Source: JANPLD01 sp964445765
GTDB lineage: Bacteria > Pseudomonadota > Alphaproteobacteria > Rickettsiales > UBA8987
Length of the DNA: 64,000 nt
Direction of reading: 5' to 3'
Assembly: GCA_964445765.1 (NCBI GenBank)
Contig: CAYULD010000003.1
Location: forward strand, 124,001-188,000
Positions 1 to 8,328 of this stretch are shown here, in pieces. The notes under the pieces were generated by a model. That model ran no database searches. It was not told the origin of the DNA and was given only the letters and a program-made list of their open reading frames with translations. A program made the position numbers and the translations under genes. The first letter of the stretch is position 1; every line of letters starts with the position of its first letter.

Positions 1-1536
1 GTTGAAAATGGCTGGGGCAGTTTTGCTTGCGATAAAGCATATGGCGGGCAGGGCTTGCCGAATGTTATAAATACGCCTTTCATTGAGATGGTTTGCTCTT
101 CAAATCTATCATTTGGGCTAATCCCGGGTTTAACGCATGGTGCTTACTCAGCACTTCATTTATATGGCTCTGATGAGCAAAAACAAAAATATTTACCTAA
201 GCTTTCAACCGGTGAGTGGACGGGTATAATGTGTTTAACAGAGCCACAAGCTGGAACGGATTTAGGTTTAATAACAACTCGTGCAGAAGCAAATTCTGAT
301 GGTAGTTATGCAATTTATGGTAATAAAATATTTATTTCTTGTGGAGAGCACAACGCTGCAGAAAACATAGTGCATCTTATTCTTGCGAGGTTACCTAATG
401 CTCCGGAAGGCGTGAAGGGTATTTCACTATTTGTTTCTTCAAAATATGATGTTCTGCAAGATGGCTCTATGGGTGAAAGAAACAAGGTAAATTGTGCCTC
501 TTTTGAACATAAAATGGGTCTTCACGCAAGCCCAACTTGTGTGATGAATTATGATGGGGCTAAGGCTTGGCTTGTGGGTGAGCCTCACAAAGGCTTGCGT
601 GCAATGTTTGCAATGATGAATGAAGCCCGCTTATTAGTTGGCATTCAGGGGCTTGGTATTGGTGAAATATCATATCAAAATGCACTTGCTTATGCAAAGG
701 AAAGATTGCAGGGCAGGGCGCTTGCTGGTGCGAAATATCCTAATAAAAAAGCGGATCCAATCACTGTTCACCCAGATGTTCGCAGAATGTTATTATCTCA
801 GCGTGCATTTGCTGAAGGTGGTAGAATTCTTGCACTTTGGATGGCATTAAATGTAGATATAATGCATAAACACCCAAATGAAGAGGAGCGAAAAATTGCT
901 GATGATTTTGTTGCATTGATGACACCAATTACCAAAGCATATTTAACTGGTGAAGGAACGCAAGTTGCACATACTGGAATGCAGGTTCTTGGCGGTTATG
1001 GCTATATTAAAGAATATGGTATGGAGCAATTTTTGCGTGATTGCCGTATTACAGAAATTTATGAAGGAACAAACGGCGTGCAGGCGTTAGATTTAGTTGG
1101 GCGTAAAATGCCTATGGGAACAGGGCGTTTGTTGAGGCGTTTCTTCCACCCAGCACAAGAATTTGTAGATAGCAACAAAGATAATGAGCAAATGGCAGAA
1201 TTTACAAAACCTTTCTATCAAGGGTTAAAATCTCTGCGTCAAGCATCTCTCTGGATAGCTCAGAAATCCTTGGCTAATAAAGATGAGGCTGCAGGTGCAT
1301 CAGTTGATTATTTGAGGTTATTTTCATTAGTTGCAATAGGTTTCATCTGGACGAAATCTGCAAAAATCGCTCTTGATAAATTATCAGCAGGAACAGTAGA
1401 AAAAGCTTTTTATGAAGCCAAACTTGCAACCGCAAGGTTCTTCTTAAATCGTATTCTGCCTGAGCATTTCTCGCTACTGGCAAAAATCACAGCCGGTGTA
1501 AAACATATGGAAATCCCTGATTTAGAAGCGGCATAG
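1..1536 (+). CDS. Acyl-CoA dehydrogenase with C-terminal extension, 5' end outside window
   Basis: FAD-dependent alpha,beta-dehydrogenation of an acyl-CoA thioester, of the large (~590-residue) DmdC/FadE5-like branch. The reading frame is open from base 1 (…AYGGQGLP), so the gene starts before the window; the TTG at 55 is not the true start. Visible family motifs are the substrate-loop run LTEPQAGTDLG and, near the C-terminus, ITEIYEGTNGVQALDLVGRK, which holds the catalytic Glu of this class. The tail after that motif fits the acyl-CoA dehydrogenase C-terminal domain of the long branch. The stop codon lies exactly at the junction with a MITE-like element. The substrate (fatty acyl or methylmercaptopropionyl type) cannot be told from sequence alone. 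Confidence 0.9.
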   Translation, partial: VENGWGSFACDKAYGGQGLPNVINTPFIEMVCSSNLSFGLIPGLTHGAYSALHLYGSDEQKQKYLPKLSTGEWTGIMCLTEPQAGTDLGLITTRAEANSDGSYAIYGNKIFISCGEHNAAENIVHLILARLPNAPEGVKGISLFVSSKYDVLQDGSMGERNKVNCASFEHKMGLHASPTCVMNYDGAKAWLVGEPHKGLRAMFAMMNEARLLVGIQGLGIGEISYQNALAYAKERLQGRALAGAKYPNKKADPITVHPDVRRMLLSQRAFAEGGRILALWMALNVDIMHKHPNEEERKIADDFVALMTPITKAYLTGEGTQVAHTGMQVLGGYGYIKEYGMEQFLRDCRITEIYEGTNGVQALDLVGRKMPMGTGRLLRRFFHPAQEFVDSNKDNEQMAEFTKPFYQGLKSLRQASLWIAQKSLANKDEAAGASVDYLRLFSLVAIGFIWTKSAKIALDKLSAGTVEKAFYEAKLATARFFLNRILPEHFSLLAKITAGVKHMEIPDLEAA

Positions 1537-1806
1537 GGCGTGTTGAAATTTAATTAGTAGAAGCGTTGCTTTATCAATTTTGGCAGAGAACAAGATAAAT
1601 TTTGAAGGAATAGTTATTCATATTTCAAAAAATTTATCGTAGTCAGTATGCCAAAATTGATAGCAACCCGAAGGGAAATGGCTATTTTTGCTATCTAGCT
1701 ACTAAAATTTGTTCGCAGATATGATTAACTATCTGTCTCCAAATTTTCTTGCTATATAACAAAAATAGCTCATTTCGCTTGCAACGAATTAAATGTCAAC
1801 ACGCCC
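1536..1806. mobile_element. MITE-like element, 271 bp, with 20-bp inverted ends and TA duplication
   Basis: The left end GGGCGTGTTGAAATTTAATT (1536-1555) and the reverse complement of the right end GGGCGTGTTGACATTTAATT (1787-1806) differ at one base. Each end abuts a TA dinucleotide (1534-1535 and 1807-1808), the target duplication expected for Tc1/IS630-like or IS427-like transposases. A second internal inverted repeat pairs about 1565-1585 with about 1660-1680 (TTGCT…ATCAATTTTGGCA against TGCCAAAATTGATAGCAA), so the transcript would fold into a long hairpin. It has no coding capacity and sits between the convergent dehydrogenase and fliI genes, where it may also act as a bidirectional terminator. 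Confidence 0.75.
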
Positions 1807-1820
1807 TAGTATTATAAAAA

Positions 1821-3137
1821 CTAACCTTCTAATATCTTTTTAAGCTCTTGGTAACAGGTTTGCAGGTTCATTGCTTCCTTTGGGTTTTGATTGAGAAAAG
1901 CCTCAATTTTAGGGAAATATTTAATCGCGTTATCTATCTGTGCATCACTGCCTTTTCTATAAGCCCCAAGCCTAATAAGCTCCGCCATATCATTATAGGT
2001 GGAGAGTAAATTTTTTGCAGTGCCAATAATTTTATTTTCATCATCACTATTACAAGCTGGCATTGTTCTTGAAACCGAGCGAAGAACATCAATAGCTGGG
2101 TATCTGCCCCTTTCAGCGATTTTTCTATCCATTATAATATGGCCATCTAAAATACCGCGAACTGTATCAGAGATTGGCTCATTATGATCATCACCTTCAA
2201 CTAAAACTGTGAATAAGCCAGTTATATCACCTTGGTTTTCACCGCCGGGGCCCGCCCTTTCTAAAAGTTTTGGCATTTCAGCAAATACTGAGGGGGTATA
2301 ACCCCTTGTGGCGGGTGGCTCACCAACTGAAAGCCCAATTTCCCTTTGTGCCATTGCGAAACGAGTTACTGAGTCAAGTAAGCATAAAACATTTTTACCA
2401 ATATCTCTAAAATATTCAGCCACAGAAAGCGTTAGATAAGCGGCTTGCCTTCTCATTAATGCAGATTCATCAGAGGTTGCAACTATAATAACCGCATTTT
2501 TAAGACCTTCTTCACCAAGGTAATTATCTAAGAATTCTTTAAGCTCTCTGCCCCTTTCACCAACTAGGCCTATAACTTTAATATCTGCATCTGAATATTT
2601 TGTAAGCATTGAAATTAACATTGATTTTCCAACGCCTGATCCTGCAAAAATACCAAGCCTTTGGCCAACGCAACAACTGGTGAATAAGTTTACAGCTTTC
2701 ACGCCTAAATCAATTTTTTTGCCAACTGCCTTCCTTTTATGAGCAGGAATTGGTTGGTTTTTAATCGCATAAGCTTTTTGCCCTTGTGATAAAATTCCTT
2801 TATCATCAACTGCTTGCCCTAAGGCATTTAATATTCTGCCTCGCCATTCTTCAGTTGGATAAATATAAGACATTGAGTTTTCAACCTCTACCCTGCAACC
2901 AATAGAAACTTCAACAATCTCTGAAAAAGCCATTAAAAAAACTTTTTCATTTTCTAAGGCAATTACTTCGGTTAAAATTTTATCACCTAAATTATTAATG
3001 ATAGAGCATTTTGAGCCTTGAGAAGTAAAACTACCAAGCCCTTCTGCTTCAATCATCAAGCCTTTGATTGCGGTAATTTTACCAAAAATTTTGAAGTCTG
3101 AAATTTTAGAAATTTTATCTAAAGTGGCATCAAACAT
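1821..3137 (-). CDS. fliI: Flagellum-specific ATPase FliI
   Basis: ATPase of the flagellar type III export apparatus, on the cytoplasmic face of the basal body, energising export of rod, hook and filament subunits. At 438 residues it has the usual family length. The Walker A run AGSGVGKS is at residues 165-172, followed by the FliI/YscN signatures VGERGRE and LLDSVTRFAMAQREIG…GEPPATRGYTPSVF. It directly follows csrA with no spacer (csrA stop 3138, fliI start 3137), so the two are co-transcribed and probably translationally coupled. No other flagellar gene is in the window, so the structural genes must lie elsewhere. A non-flagellar type III ATPase (YscN) is the alternative, but pairing with csrA favours flagella. 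Confidence 0.9.
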   Translation of the reverse strand: MFDATLDKISKISDFKIFGKITAIKGLMIEAEGLGSFTSQGSKCSIINNLGDKILTEVIALENEKVFLMAFSEIVEVSIGCRVEVENSMSYIYPTEEWRGRILNALGQAVDDKGILSQGQKAYAIKNQPIPAHKRKAVGKKIDLGVKAVNLFTSCCVGQRLGIFAGSGVGKSMLISMLTKYSDADIKVIGLVGERGRELKEFLDNYLGEEGLKNAVIIVATSDESALMRRQAAYLTLSVAEYFRDIGKNVLCLLDSVTRFAMAQREIGLSVGEPPATRGYTPSVFAEMPKLLERAGPGGENQGDITGLFTVLVEGDDHNEPISDTVRGILDGHIIMDRKIAERGRYPAIDVLRSVSRTMPACNSDDENKIIGTAKNLLSTYNDMAELIRLGAYRKGSDAQIDNAIKYFPKIEAFLNQNPKEAMNLQTCYQELKKILEG

Positions 3138-3335
3138 TTACTCACCCATAAAAGATTTGCTAGCTTCTTGGTTTTGTTCAACAATTTTTTCGTAAATTTC
3201 TTTTCTTAGAACGCTTGCAGTTTTTGGAAATTCTAAACCGATTTTAACGGTTTTGCCTTTCACCTCTACAATTTGAACTTCAATATTGTCGTTAATGATA
3301 ATAGATTGCCCTAATTTTCTAGTAAGATATAGCAT
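3138..3335 (-). CDS. csrA: Carbon storage regulator CsrA
   Basis: Homodimeric RNA-binding protein that blocks or stabilises target mRNAs at GGA-containing hairpins; in flagellated bacteria it couples flagellin translation to assembly. At 65 residues it shows the characteristic start MLYLTRKLGQSIIIND, the middle IEVQIVEVKGKTVKIG and the LRKEIYEKI helix. A purine-rich GGGGTGCAGGT lies just upstream of the ATG. It is the first gene of a two-gene unit with fliI, and the immediate junction suggests CsrA could influence fliI translation, though I see no clear CsrA-binding hairpin there. Confidence 0.95.
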   Translation of the reverse strand: MLYLTRKLGQSIIINDNIEVQIVEVKGKTVKIGLEFPKTASVLRKEIYEKIVEQNQEASKSFMGE

Positions 3336-3471
3336 ACCTGCACCCCTAAGCCTACTGGCGATTTGTTATTGAGTTTATGTTAAATAAATTGTTAGAAAAG
3401 TAAATAAAATTTATTTAACTATTAATAGTTGAGGAATATTTTATTTTATCATTAAATCAAATTTTCTTTGT

Positions 3472-4029
3472 ATGAAATTTATCAAAACCCTAATAATTAT
3501 TTCTATGTTTTTCTTTTCAAATGCCAAGGCGGAAGATTCATCAAAACCAGTAGATATTTATAGTTTTGAATTTGAATCTATTGATGGCAAAACCATTAAA
3601 CTTTCTGATTATAAAGATAAAGTTATTTTAATTGTTAATACTGCTTGCCTTTGTGGTTTTACCCCTCAATTTGCTGAGCTTGAAGCTTTGTGGCAAAAAT
3701 ATAAAGATAAGAATTTTATTTTAATTGGTGTTCCATCTGATAATTTTGGTGGGCAAGAGCTTGATTCTGAAAAAGAGGTGATGGAATATACTCAAAAAAA
3801 TTATAAAATTACATTTCCACTTACAAAAATTTATAATGTGAAGGGTAAAGAAGCTCACCCGTTTTATAATTATGTTAGTGATAATGTATCTGCACTTGGT
3901 GCTCCCAAATGGAATTTTCATAAATATCTAATTGGTAAAGATGGCAAAATAGCTGAGTGGTATGCCTCTACAACATCTCCAAATTCAGAAAAATTAATTA
4001 GCAAAATTGAAGAATTATTAAATAAATAA
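3472..4029 (+). CDS. Periplasmic glutathione-peroxidase-family thiol peroxidase
   Basis: Reduces hydroperoxides with a thiol donor. The N-terminal 20 residues (MKFIKTL, hydrophobic core, then NAKA) form a Sec signal peptide with likely cleavage after Ala20, placing the enzyme in the periplasm, unlike most bacterial homologues. The peroxidatic Cys is C61 in NTACLCGFT, and the FGGQE and WNFHK motifs supply the Gln and Trp/Asn of the catalytic tetrad. Two oddities: the usual PCNQF cysteine is replaced (PSDNF), and an extra Cys59 makes a CxC pair with the catalytic Cys. At 185 residues it has full length. It stands alone between csrA and a methyltransferase. Confidence 0.85.
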   Translation: MKFIKTLIIISMFFFSNAKAEDSSKPVDIYSFEFESIDGKTIKLSDYKDKVILIVNTACLCGFTPQFAELEALWQKYKDKNFILIGVPSDNFGGQELDSEKEVMEYTQKNYKITFPLTKIYNVKGKEAHPFYNYVSDNVSALGAPKWNFHKYLIGKDGKIAEWYASTTSPNSEKLISKIEELLNK

Positions 4030-4082
4030 ATTTGCTAATTTTTCATACAAAGCTATCTTAGGCAATGTTTTCTTAAAAGTTT

Positions 4083-4652
4083 ATGGAATATATTGCTTAT
4101 ATTTTGATACTTATTGCTTCAATAATTTTGATTGCAGTTATTATAATTTCTGCACTTAATATAATTTATCTCTCAACTATAATTTTTGGCGTTTGGCCGC
4201 CTAGTGTTCCAACTGATAGAAGAACCATAAAGCTCGCAATAGCTCAGCTTCAAAAATATTTTGAAAAGGAAGAAAATTTTATAATATATGATTTAGGTGC
4301 TGGCTATGGCAAATTTATAAATGCGTTTTCAAAAGCCTTTCCTAAAGCTAAAATTTATGGTGTTGAAATTTTATATTTGCCTTATTTTATTAGTAAATTT
4401 AGATTTAGAAAAAATAAAAATATTGAAATTATAAAACAAGATTTATTCAATAGTGATATTTCAAATGCAAATGCAGTTTTTTGTTTTTACTGCGGAAATA
4501 TTAAGAGATTATCAGATAAGTTGAAATCTGAGCTTTCTGAAAATACTATTGTAATCAGCAATAATTTTAGGCTAGAAAACTGGCAGGAACAGGAAATTAT
4601 AAACATCAAAGATGTTATAAAATATAGAAAATTATATATCTATAAAAAATGA
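4083..4652 (+). CDS. Membrane-anchored class I SAM-dependent methyltransferase
   Basis: Residues about 4-35 form a long hydrophobic segment, a probable membrane anchor. A PSVPTDRRTIK stretch and a Rossmann SAM-binding motif IIYDLGAGYGKFI follow. The layout (N-terminal transmembrane helix, a (Y)VPT/S motif, then motif I with D-x-G-x-G-x-G) resembles the FAM173/ATPSCKMT-type lysine methyltransferases found in many bacteria and mitochondria. That assignment is inference from pattern. The stop overlaps the next gene (start 4649) by four bases, so the two are co-translated. The protein or lipid substrate is unknown. Confidence 0.7.
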   Translation: MEYIAYILILIASIILIAVIIISALNIIYLSTIIFGVWPPSVPTDRRTIKLAIAQLQKYFEKEENFIIYDLGAGYGKFINAFSKAFPKAKIYGVEILYLPYFISKFRFRKNKNIEIIKQDLFNSDISNANAVFCFYCGNIKRLSDKLKSELSENTIVISNNFRLENWQEQEIINIKDVIKYRKLYIYKK

Positions 4653-5188
4653 ACTACATTTTACCATATAAAAATATTTATCCAAAAATTCATCCATCGG
4701 TTTATATAGGTGCGGGTGCGGTGATTATTGGTGATGTTGAAATTGGTGAAGATTCTAGCATCTGGCCAAATTGCGTGATTAGAGGTGATGTAAATTATAT
4801 ACGCATTGGCAAACGCACAAATATTCAAGATGGCACAATTATCCATGTTTCAAGGCCTTCGGTTGCAGCAAATACCGCAGGGCAGGGAAGTGGAATGACA
4901 ATTATTGGTGATAATGTTACGATAGGTCATAAATCTATGCTCCACGCTTGCACATTAGAAAATGAATCCTTTGTTGGTATGAGTGCAACTATTATGGATG
5001 GTGCAATTGTTAGAACTGGCGGAATGGTTGCAGGGGGTGCGGTGGTAACATATAAAAAAGAAATTCCAGCAGGGCAGATATGGGCGGGAAATCCTGCAAA
5101 ATTCATCCGAGAAATGAAACAACAAGAAAAAGATTTTATTCTAATTTCTGCACAAAATTATGTTAATGATGCGAGGGAGTATATTTAA
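4649..5188 (+). CDS. Gamma-carbonic anhydrase-like hexapeptide-repeat protein
   Basis: Left-handed beta-helix protein of the gamma-carbonic anhydrase/PaaY/YrdA family, 179 residues, the usual size. Imperfect hexapeptide repeats run from about residue 17 to 135. The three zinc-binding histidines are present at the family spacing: H66 (GTIIHVSR), H94 and H99 (TIGHKSMLHAC). Active carbonic anhydrase function is possible, but many close relatives are inactive or have other substrates. It overlaps the methyltransferase gene by four bases, forming a two-gene unit. Confidence 0.85.
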   Translation: MNYILPYKNIYPKIHPSVYIGAGAVIIGDVEIGEDSSIWPNCVIRGDVNYIRIGKRTNIQDGTIIHVSRPSVAANTAGQGSGMTIIGDNVTIGHKSMLHACTLENESFVGMSATIMDGAIVRTGGMVAGGAVVTYKKEIPAGQIWAGNPAKFIREMKQQEKDFILISAQNYVNDAREYI

Positions 5189-5208
5189 TGGTTTGTCTAA
5201 AATAACCA

Positions 5209-5243
5209 TCAACTATTAACTATTAACGATTAACTATTAACGA
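5209..5243. repeat. Short tandem AACTATT/AACGATT repeat before a glycosyltransferase gene
   Basis: Four to five copies of a 7-8 bp unit (ACTATTAAC, CGATTAAC) fill the gap between the carbonic anhydrase-like gene and the GT4 start at 5246. They replace any recognisable Shine-Dalgarno sequence. A related GGTTNATGG tract, in the opposite orientation, follows holC at about 50224-50262, so this is a small dispersed repeat family. Confidence 0.6.
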
Positions 5244-5245
5244 AA

Positions 5246-6331
5246 ATGAGCGATAAACGAATCATAAACGCAATGTTTGCAAAGGGTTTAGGTGGTATTG
5301 AGCAAGCCTTTGTGGATTATACGCAAGCTCTATTATTACAGGGTTATGAAGTTATTTGCGTGGTGAGTAAAGGGGCGAAGATAGTTTCGGAGCTTCAAAA
5401 TCTTGGAAATTCTAGAGTTCAAGTAATTCAAATCACACAATTAGGTAAATGGGATTTTTTAGCAAAATTGAAATTATATAATATTCTTAAAAATGAAAAG
5501 CCAAAAGCAGTTATAGCACATGGAAATAGGCCAACTTCATTATTTAGGTGGGCTTGCACAAAAAATAAAATAAAACTTATTGCGGTTGCACATAATTATA
5601 AAATTAAGCCCTTACTTATGGCTGATTATATTTTTTCAATTACCCAAAATTTGAAAAACTATATTGGTGGAAGCAGGTTTCCACTTAATAGAATTTTTGT
5701 GATACCGAATATGTTGAAGATCGGGATTGGGGATTGGGGATTGGGGATTAGAAAAAACAAATTTAATTACCAACCCCTAAGCCCTCACCCCCAAGCCCCA
5801 ACTATCGGTGTAATGGTTCGTTTTGTAAAGAAAAAAGGGGTTGATGTTTTTCTTAAAGCCTGTGGTGCATTAAAAGATAAGGGCTATAAATTCAACGCAA
5901 TAATAGGTGGCACTGGGGAGGAACAATTTGCCCTGCAAGCCTTGCGTGATGAGCTGAAACTAAATGATTATGTTAAATTTATTGGCTGGGTAAAAGATAA
6001 GCAAGAATTTTATAATTCTATTGATATTTTTTGCTTGCCATCACTTCACGAGCCTTTTGGAATTGTTATTCTGGAGGCGTTTTCCTATAAGAAACCAATT
6101 ATAACAACAAATTCTGAGGGGCCAGAAGAGACATGTGAAGATGGTATAGATTGCTTAATGATTGAAAAAAATCACGCTGGAAAACTTGCGGAATCTCTAG
6201 CTAAATTAATTGATAATCAAAATTTAGCTGAAAATTTAGCTGAAAATGGTTACAAAAAATTGATTGAAAATTATTCACTTGAAAAAATTTCCGTGAAATT
6301 AAATAATAGTTTGGAAAATATTTTGTTGTAA
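5246..6331 (+). CDS. Glycosyltransferase family 4
   Basis: GT-B retaining glycosyltransferase of the GT4 class, likely adding a sugar to a lipid- or polysaccharide-linked acceptor on the cytoplasmic face of the inner membrane. The C-terminal nucleotide-sugar domain shows VMVRFVKKKGVDVFLKA and the EX7E motif HEPFGIVILEAF, followed by NGYKKLIENYSLEKI. The N-terminal domain has the GLGGIEQAFVDY start typical of the family. The inter-domain linker (about residues 158-185) is an in-frame insertion of low-complexity repeat DNA that encodes GIGDWGLGIRK and PLSPHPQAP. Its donor and acceptor are unknown; ygfZ follows after three bases. Confidence 0.85.
   Translation: MSDKRIINAMFAKGLGGIEQAFVDYTQALLLQGYEVICVVSKGAKIVSELQNLGNSRVQVIQITQLGKWDFLAKLKLYNILKNEKPKAVIAHGNRPTSLFRWACTKNKIKLIAVAHNYKIKPLLMADYIFSITQNLKNYIGGSRFPLNRIFVIPNMLKIGIGDWGLGIRKNKFNYQPLSPHPQAPTIGVMVRFVKKKGVDVFLKACGALKDKGYKFNAIIGGTGEEQFALQALRDELKLNDYVKFIGWVKDKQEFYNSIDIFCLPSLHEPFGIVILEAFSYKKPIITTNSEGPEETCEDGIDCLMIEKNHAGKLAESLAKLIDNQNLAENLAENGYKKLIENYSLEKISVKLNNSLENILL
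5719..5801. repeat. G/C-tract repeat element inserted in frame within the GT4 gene
   Basis: About 83 bases with GGATTGGGGATTGGGGATT at the start and CCCCTAAGCCCTCACCCCC at the end, joined by an A-rich middle. The same kind of tract occurs between genes at 23186-23218 and 55536-55590. Here it stays open in the gene's frame and forms the linker between the two Rossmann domains, a tolerant place for an insertion. Boundaries are approximate. Confidence 0.6.
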
Positions 6332-6334
6332 ATT

Positions 6335-7147
6335 ATGCAGTTTATTAAGTTAAATCGTGGGTTGATTTTAGTTTCTGGTGCGGATTCTGAAAAATTCCTG
6401 CAAGGAATAATTTCAAATGATATTAAAAAATTAAATGGTGAAAACGCAATCTATACTTACTTTCTAACACCACAAGGTAAATATATTTCTGATTTTTTTG
6501 TTATTGGTTTTAATGCGGGATATTTAATTGATTGCCCATATATTGATAAAGATTTACTTATCAAAAAATTTAGCCTCTATAAACTTCGCTCTGATGTAAA
6601 AATTTCAGATGAATCAGAAAATTTTGAGGTTTACCAAATTATAAACGCTAAAAAAGAAGATATAAAAATCTCTCAAAATTCCATTGTTTTCCTAGATACT
6701 CGCAGTGAAAATATGGGTTTTAGATTATTAAAAAATAAATTTGAAAATTTGGAAATTCAAAATTCTGAAATTAAATTATATCATCAACTAAGAATTGATA
6801 ATTTAGTTGCTGAGGGTGAATTTGATTTGGAAAAAGAAAAATCTTTTCCATTACAATTTAGAATGATTGAAAACCAAGCCGTTGATTTCAAAAAAGGTTG
6901 TTATGTTGGGCAGGAAGTTACCGCTAGAACGCATCATAGAGGCACAATTCGCAAAACAATTTATAAAGTTTCAAGCGAACAAAATTTAGAAAATTTATCT
7001 GAAAAAGAAATTTATTCAGGTGAAGTTTCATTAGGAAAGCTTCTGACTATAAATGGCAACAATGCCCTTGCACAGATTGAAGTTGATGCTGTTGAACAAA
7101 ATAAACCTTTATCTGTTTCTGGAGTTAAGATAGTTGTTAATTTGTAA
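6335..7147 (+). CDS. ygfZ: Folate-binding YgfZ/IBA57-type Fe-S cluster protein
   Basis: GcvT-fold, folate-binding protein that supports maturation or repair of certain [4Fe-4S] enzymes, including MiaB, which is also encoded in this window. The diagnostic motif K-G-C-Y-x-G-Q-E appears as KKGCYVGQEVTARTHHRG near residue 188, with the functional Cys. The N-terminal GADSEKFLQGIISNDI is the standard family start. At 270 residues it is full length. It follows the glycosyltransferase by 3 bp and precedes proB, with a palindromic repeat between. Confidence 0.88.
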   Translation: MQFIKLNRGLILVSGADSEKFLQGIISNDIKKLNGENAIYTYFLTPQGKYISDFFVIGFNAGYLIDCPYIDKDLLIKKFSLYKLRSDVKISDESENFEVYQIINAKKEDIKISQNSIVFLDTRSENMGFRLLKNKFENLEIQNSEIKLYHQLRIDNLVAEGEFDLEKEKSFPLQFRMIENQAVDFKKGCYVGQEVTARTHHRGTIRKTIYKVSSEQNLENLSEKEIYSGEVSLGKLLTINGNNALAQIEVDAVEQNKPLSVSGVKIVVNL

Positions 7148-7149
7148 TT

Positions 7150-7201
7150 GTCATTCTGAGCAAAGCGAAGAATCTAGATCTTTCGCTCCGCTCAAGATGA
7201 C
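7150..7201. repeat. Dispersed palindromic repeat, family A, copy 1
   Basis: It begins GTCATTCTGAGC, ends GCTCAAGATGAC, and the two ~25-base arms (AAAGCGAAGAATCT and AGATCTTTCGCTCC) are imperfect reverse complements, so it folds into one long hairpin. It fills the ygfZ-proB gap. Related copies are at 11276, 23100, 24848, 59294 and 61466. Confidence 0.8.
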
Positions 7202-7214
7202 TAAAACCTTATAA

Positions 7215-8324
7215 ATGAAAATAGAATCAGCAAAAACTATTGTAATCAAAATTGGATCATCAACCTTAGTTGATGAAAAATTTTCTCTTAGAGAAAAATG
7301 GCTAAAAAATTTTAGCTCTGATGTTTCTAATTTAATTGAGCAAGGTAAAAAAATTGTTATTGTTTCATCAGGTGCAGTGGCACTTGGCAGAAAATCTTTT
7401 GGTAAGGAAAAGGGCAAGCTAAAACTTGAGGAAAAGCAAGCCATATCTGCAATTGGGCAGCCTATTTTAGTTTCTCAATATCAAAAATTCTTCGCTAAAA
7501 ATAAGTTGCAGACCGCACAAATTTTGCTCACAATTTCTGATACTGAAAATAGAAGAAATTATCTAAACGCTAGGAATACCTTTCAAACTTTACTTTCAAA
7601 AAAAATTATTCCCATAGTTAATGAAAATGATTCTGTTGCAACTGAGGAGCTTAAATTTGGTGATAATGATAGGCTTTCTGCCTATGTGGCACAAATGATT
7701 TCCGCAGATTTACTTGTCATATTATCTGATGTTGATGGTTTATATTCTGAAAACCCTTCTAAAAATAAAAATGCAAAACATATTAATTTGGTTGAGAAAA
7801 TTACCCCAGAAATTGAAGCACTTGCAGGCGGTGCTTCATCTAATATTGGCACAGGCGGTATGATTACAAAAATTAAAGCTGCTAAAATTGCGGCTGAAAG
7901 TGGCTGTAATACAATAATTTCATCAAGTTTATTTAATCATTCTATTAAAAATATTTTTGAAAATAAGCAAAAATATACTTTGTTTTTATCGCAGGAGAAG
8001 CCAGAAAAAGCTCGTAAAACTTGGATATTAAACTCTTTAGTTAGTAAAGGTAAAATTGTGGTTGATAATGGTGCAGAAATTGCTCTTAAATCTCATAAAA
8101 GCCTTTTACCAGTTGGTGTTTTAGCGGTTGAAGGTTTATTTGAAAGGGGTGATAAAATTTCAATATTTTCTGCAAAAAATATTGAAATTGCAAAGGGTAT
8201 TGTTGCTTATTCCTCTCAAGATATTAACTTGATAAAAGGTAAAAAATCATCAGAAATAGAAAAAATATTAGGTTTTTCCGGCAGGGAAGCAGTTGTTCAT
8301 ATTGATGATATGGTGGTGGTATAG
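7215..8324 (+). CDS. proB: Glutamate 5-kinase
   Basis: First step of proline synthesis: ATP plus L-glutamate gives gamma-glutamyl phosphate. The amino-acid-kinase domain covers about residues 1-255, with KIGSSTLVDE, VSSGAVALGRKSFG, PIVNENDSVATEELKFGDNDRLSA and GTGGMITKIKAAKIAA. A PUA domain follows (IAKGIVAYSSQDI…GFSGREAVVHIDDMVVV). At 369 residues it has the normal full length. proA is not in the window. gshA starts four bases after the stop, so the two glutamate-using enzymes share a transcript. Confidence 0.95.
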   Translation: MKIESAKTIVIKIGSSTLVDEKFSLREKWLKNFSSDVSNLIEQGKKIVIVSSGAVALGRKSFGKEKGKLKLEEKQAISAIGQPILVSQYQKFFAKNKLQTAQILLTISDTENRRNYLNARNTFQTLLSKKIIPIVNENDSVATEELKFGDNDRLSAYVAQMISADLLVILSDVDGLYSENPSKNKNAKHINLVEKITPEIEALAGGASSNIGTGGMITKIKAAKIAAESGCNTIISSSLFNHSIKNIFENKQKYTLFLSQEKPEKARKTWILNSLVSKGKIVVDNGAEIALKSHKSLLPVGVLAVEGLFERGDKISIFSAKNIEIAKGIVAYSSQDINLIKGKKSSEIEKILGFSGREAVVHIDDMVVV

Positions 8325-8328
8325 TAAA

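Noticed and set aside
1999..2187. Short open frames on the plus strand across fliI and similar antisense frames elsewhere
   Set aside because: They lie fully within well-recognised genes in another frame and show no family motif or SD.
3336..3471. A riboswitch or small RNA upstream of csrA and the peroxidase
   Set aside because: The region is plain AT-rich DNA with no conserved fold that I can recognise.
8293..8328. An earlier start for gshA inside proB
   Set aside because: The added residues (MFILMIWWWYSK) are a shadow of the proB C-terminus, and the ATG at 8329 sits directly after the proB stop.
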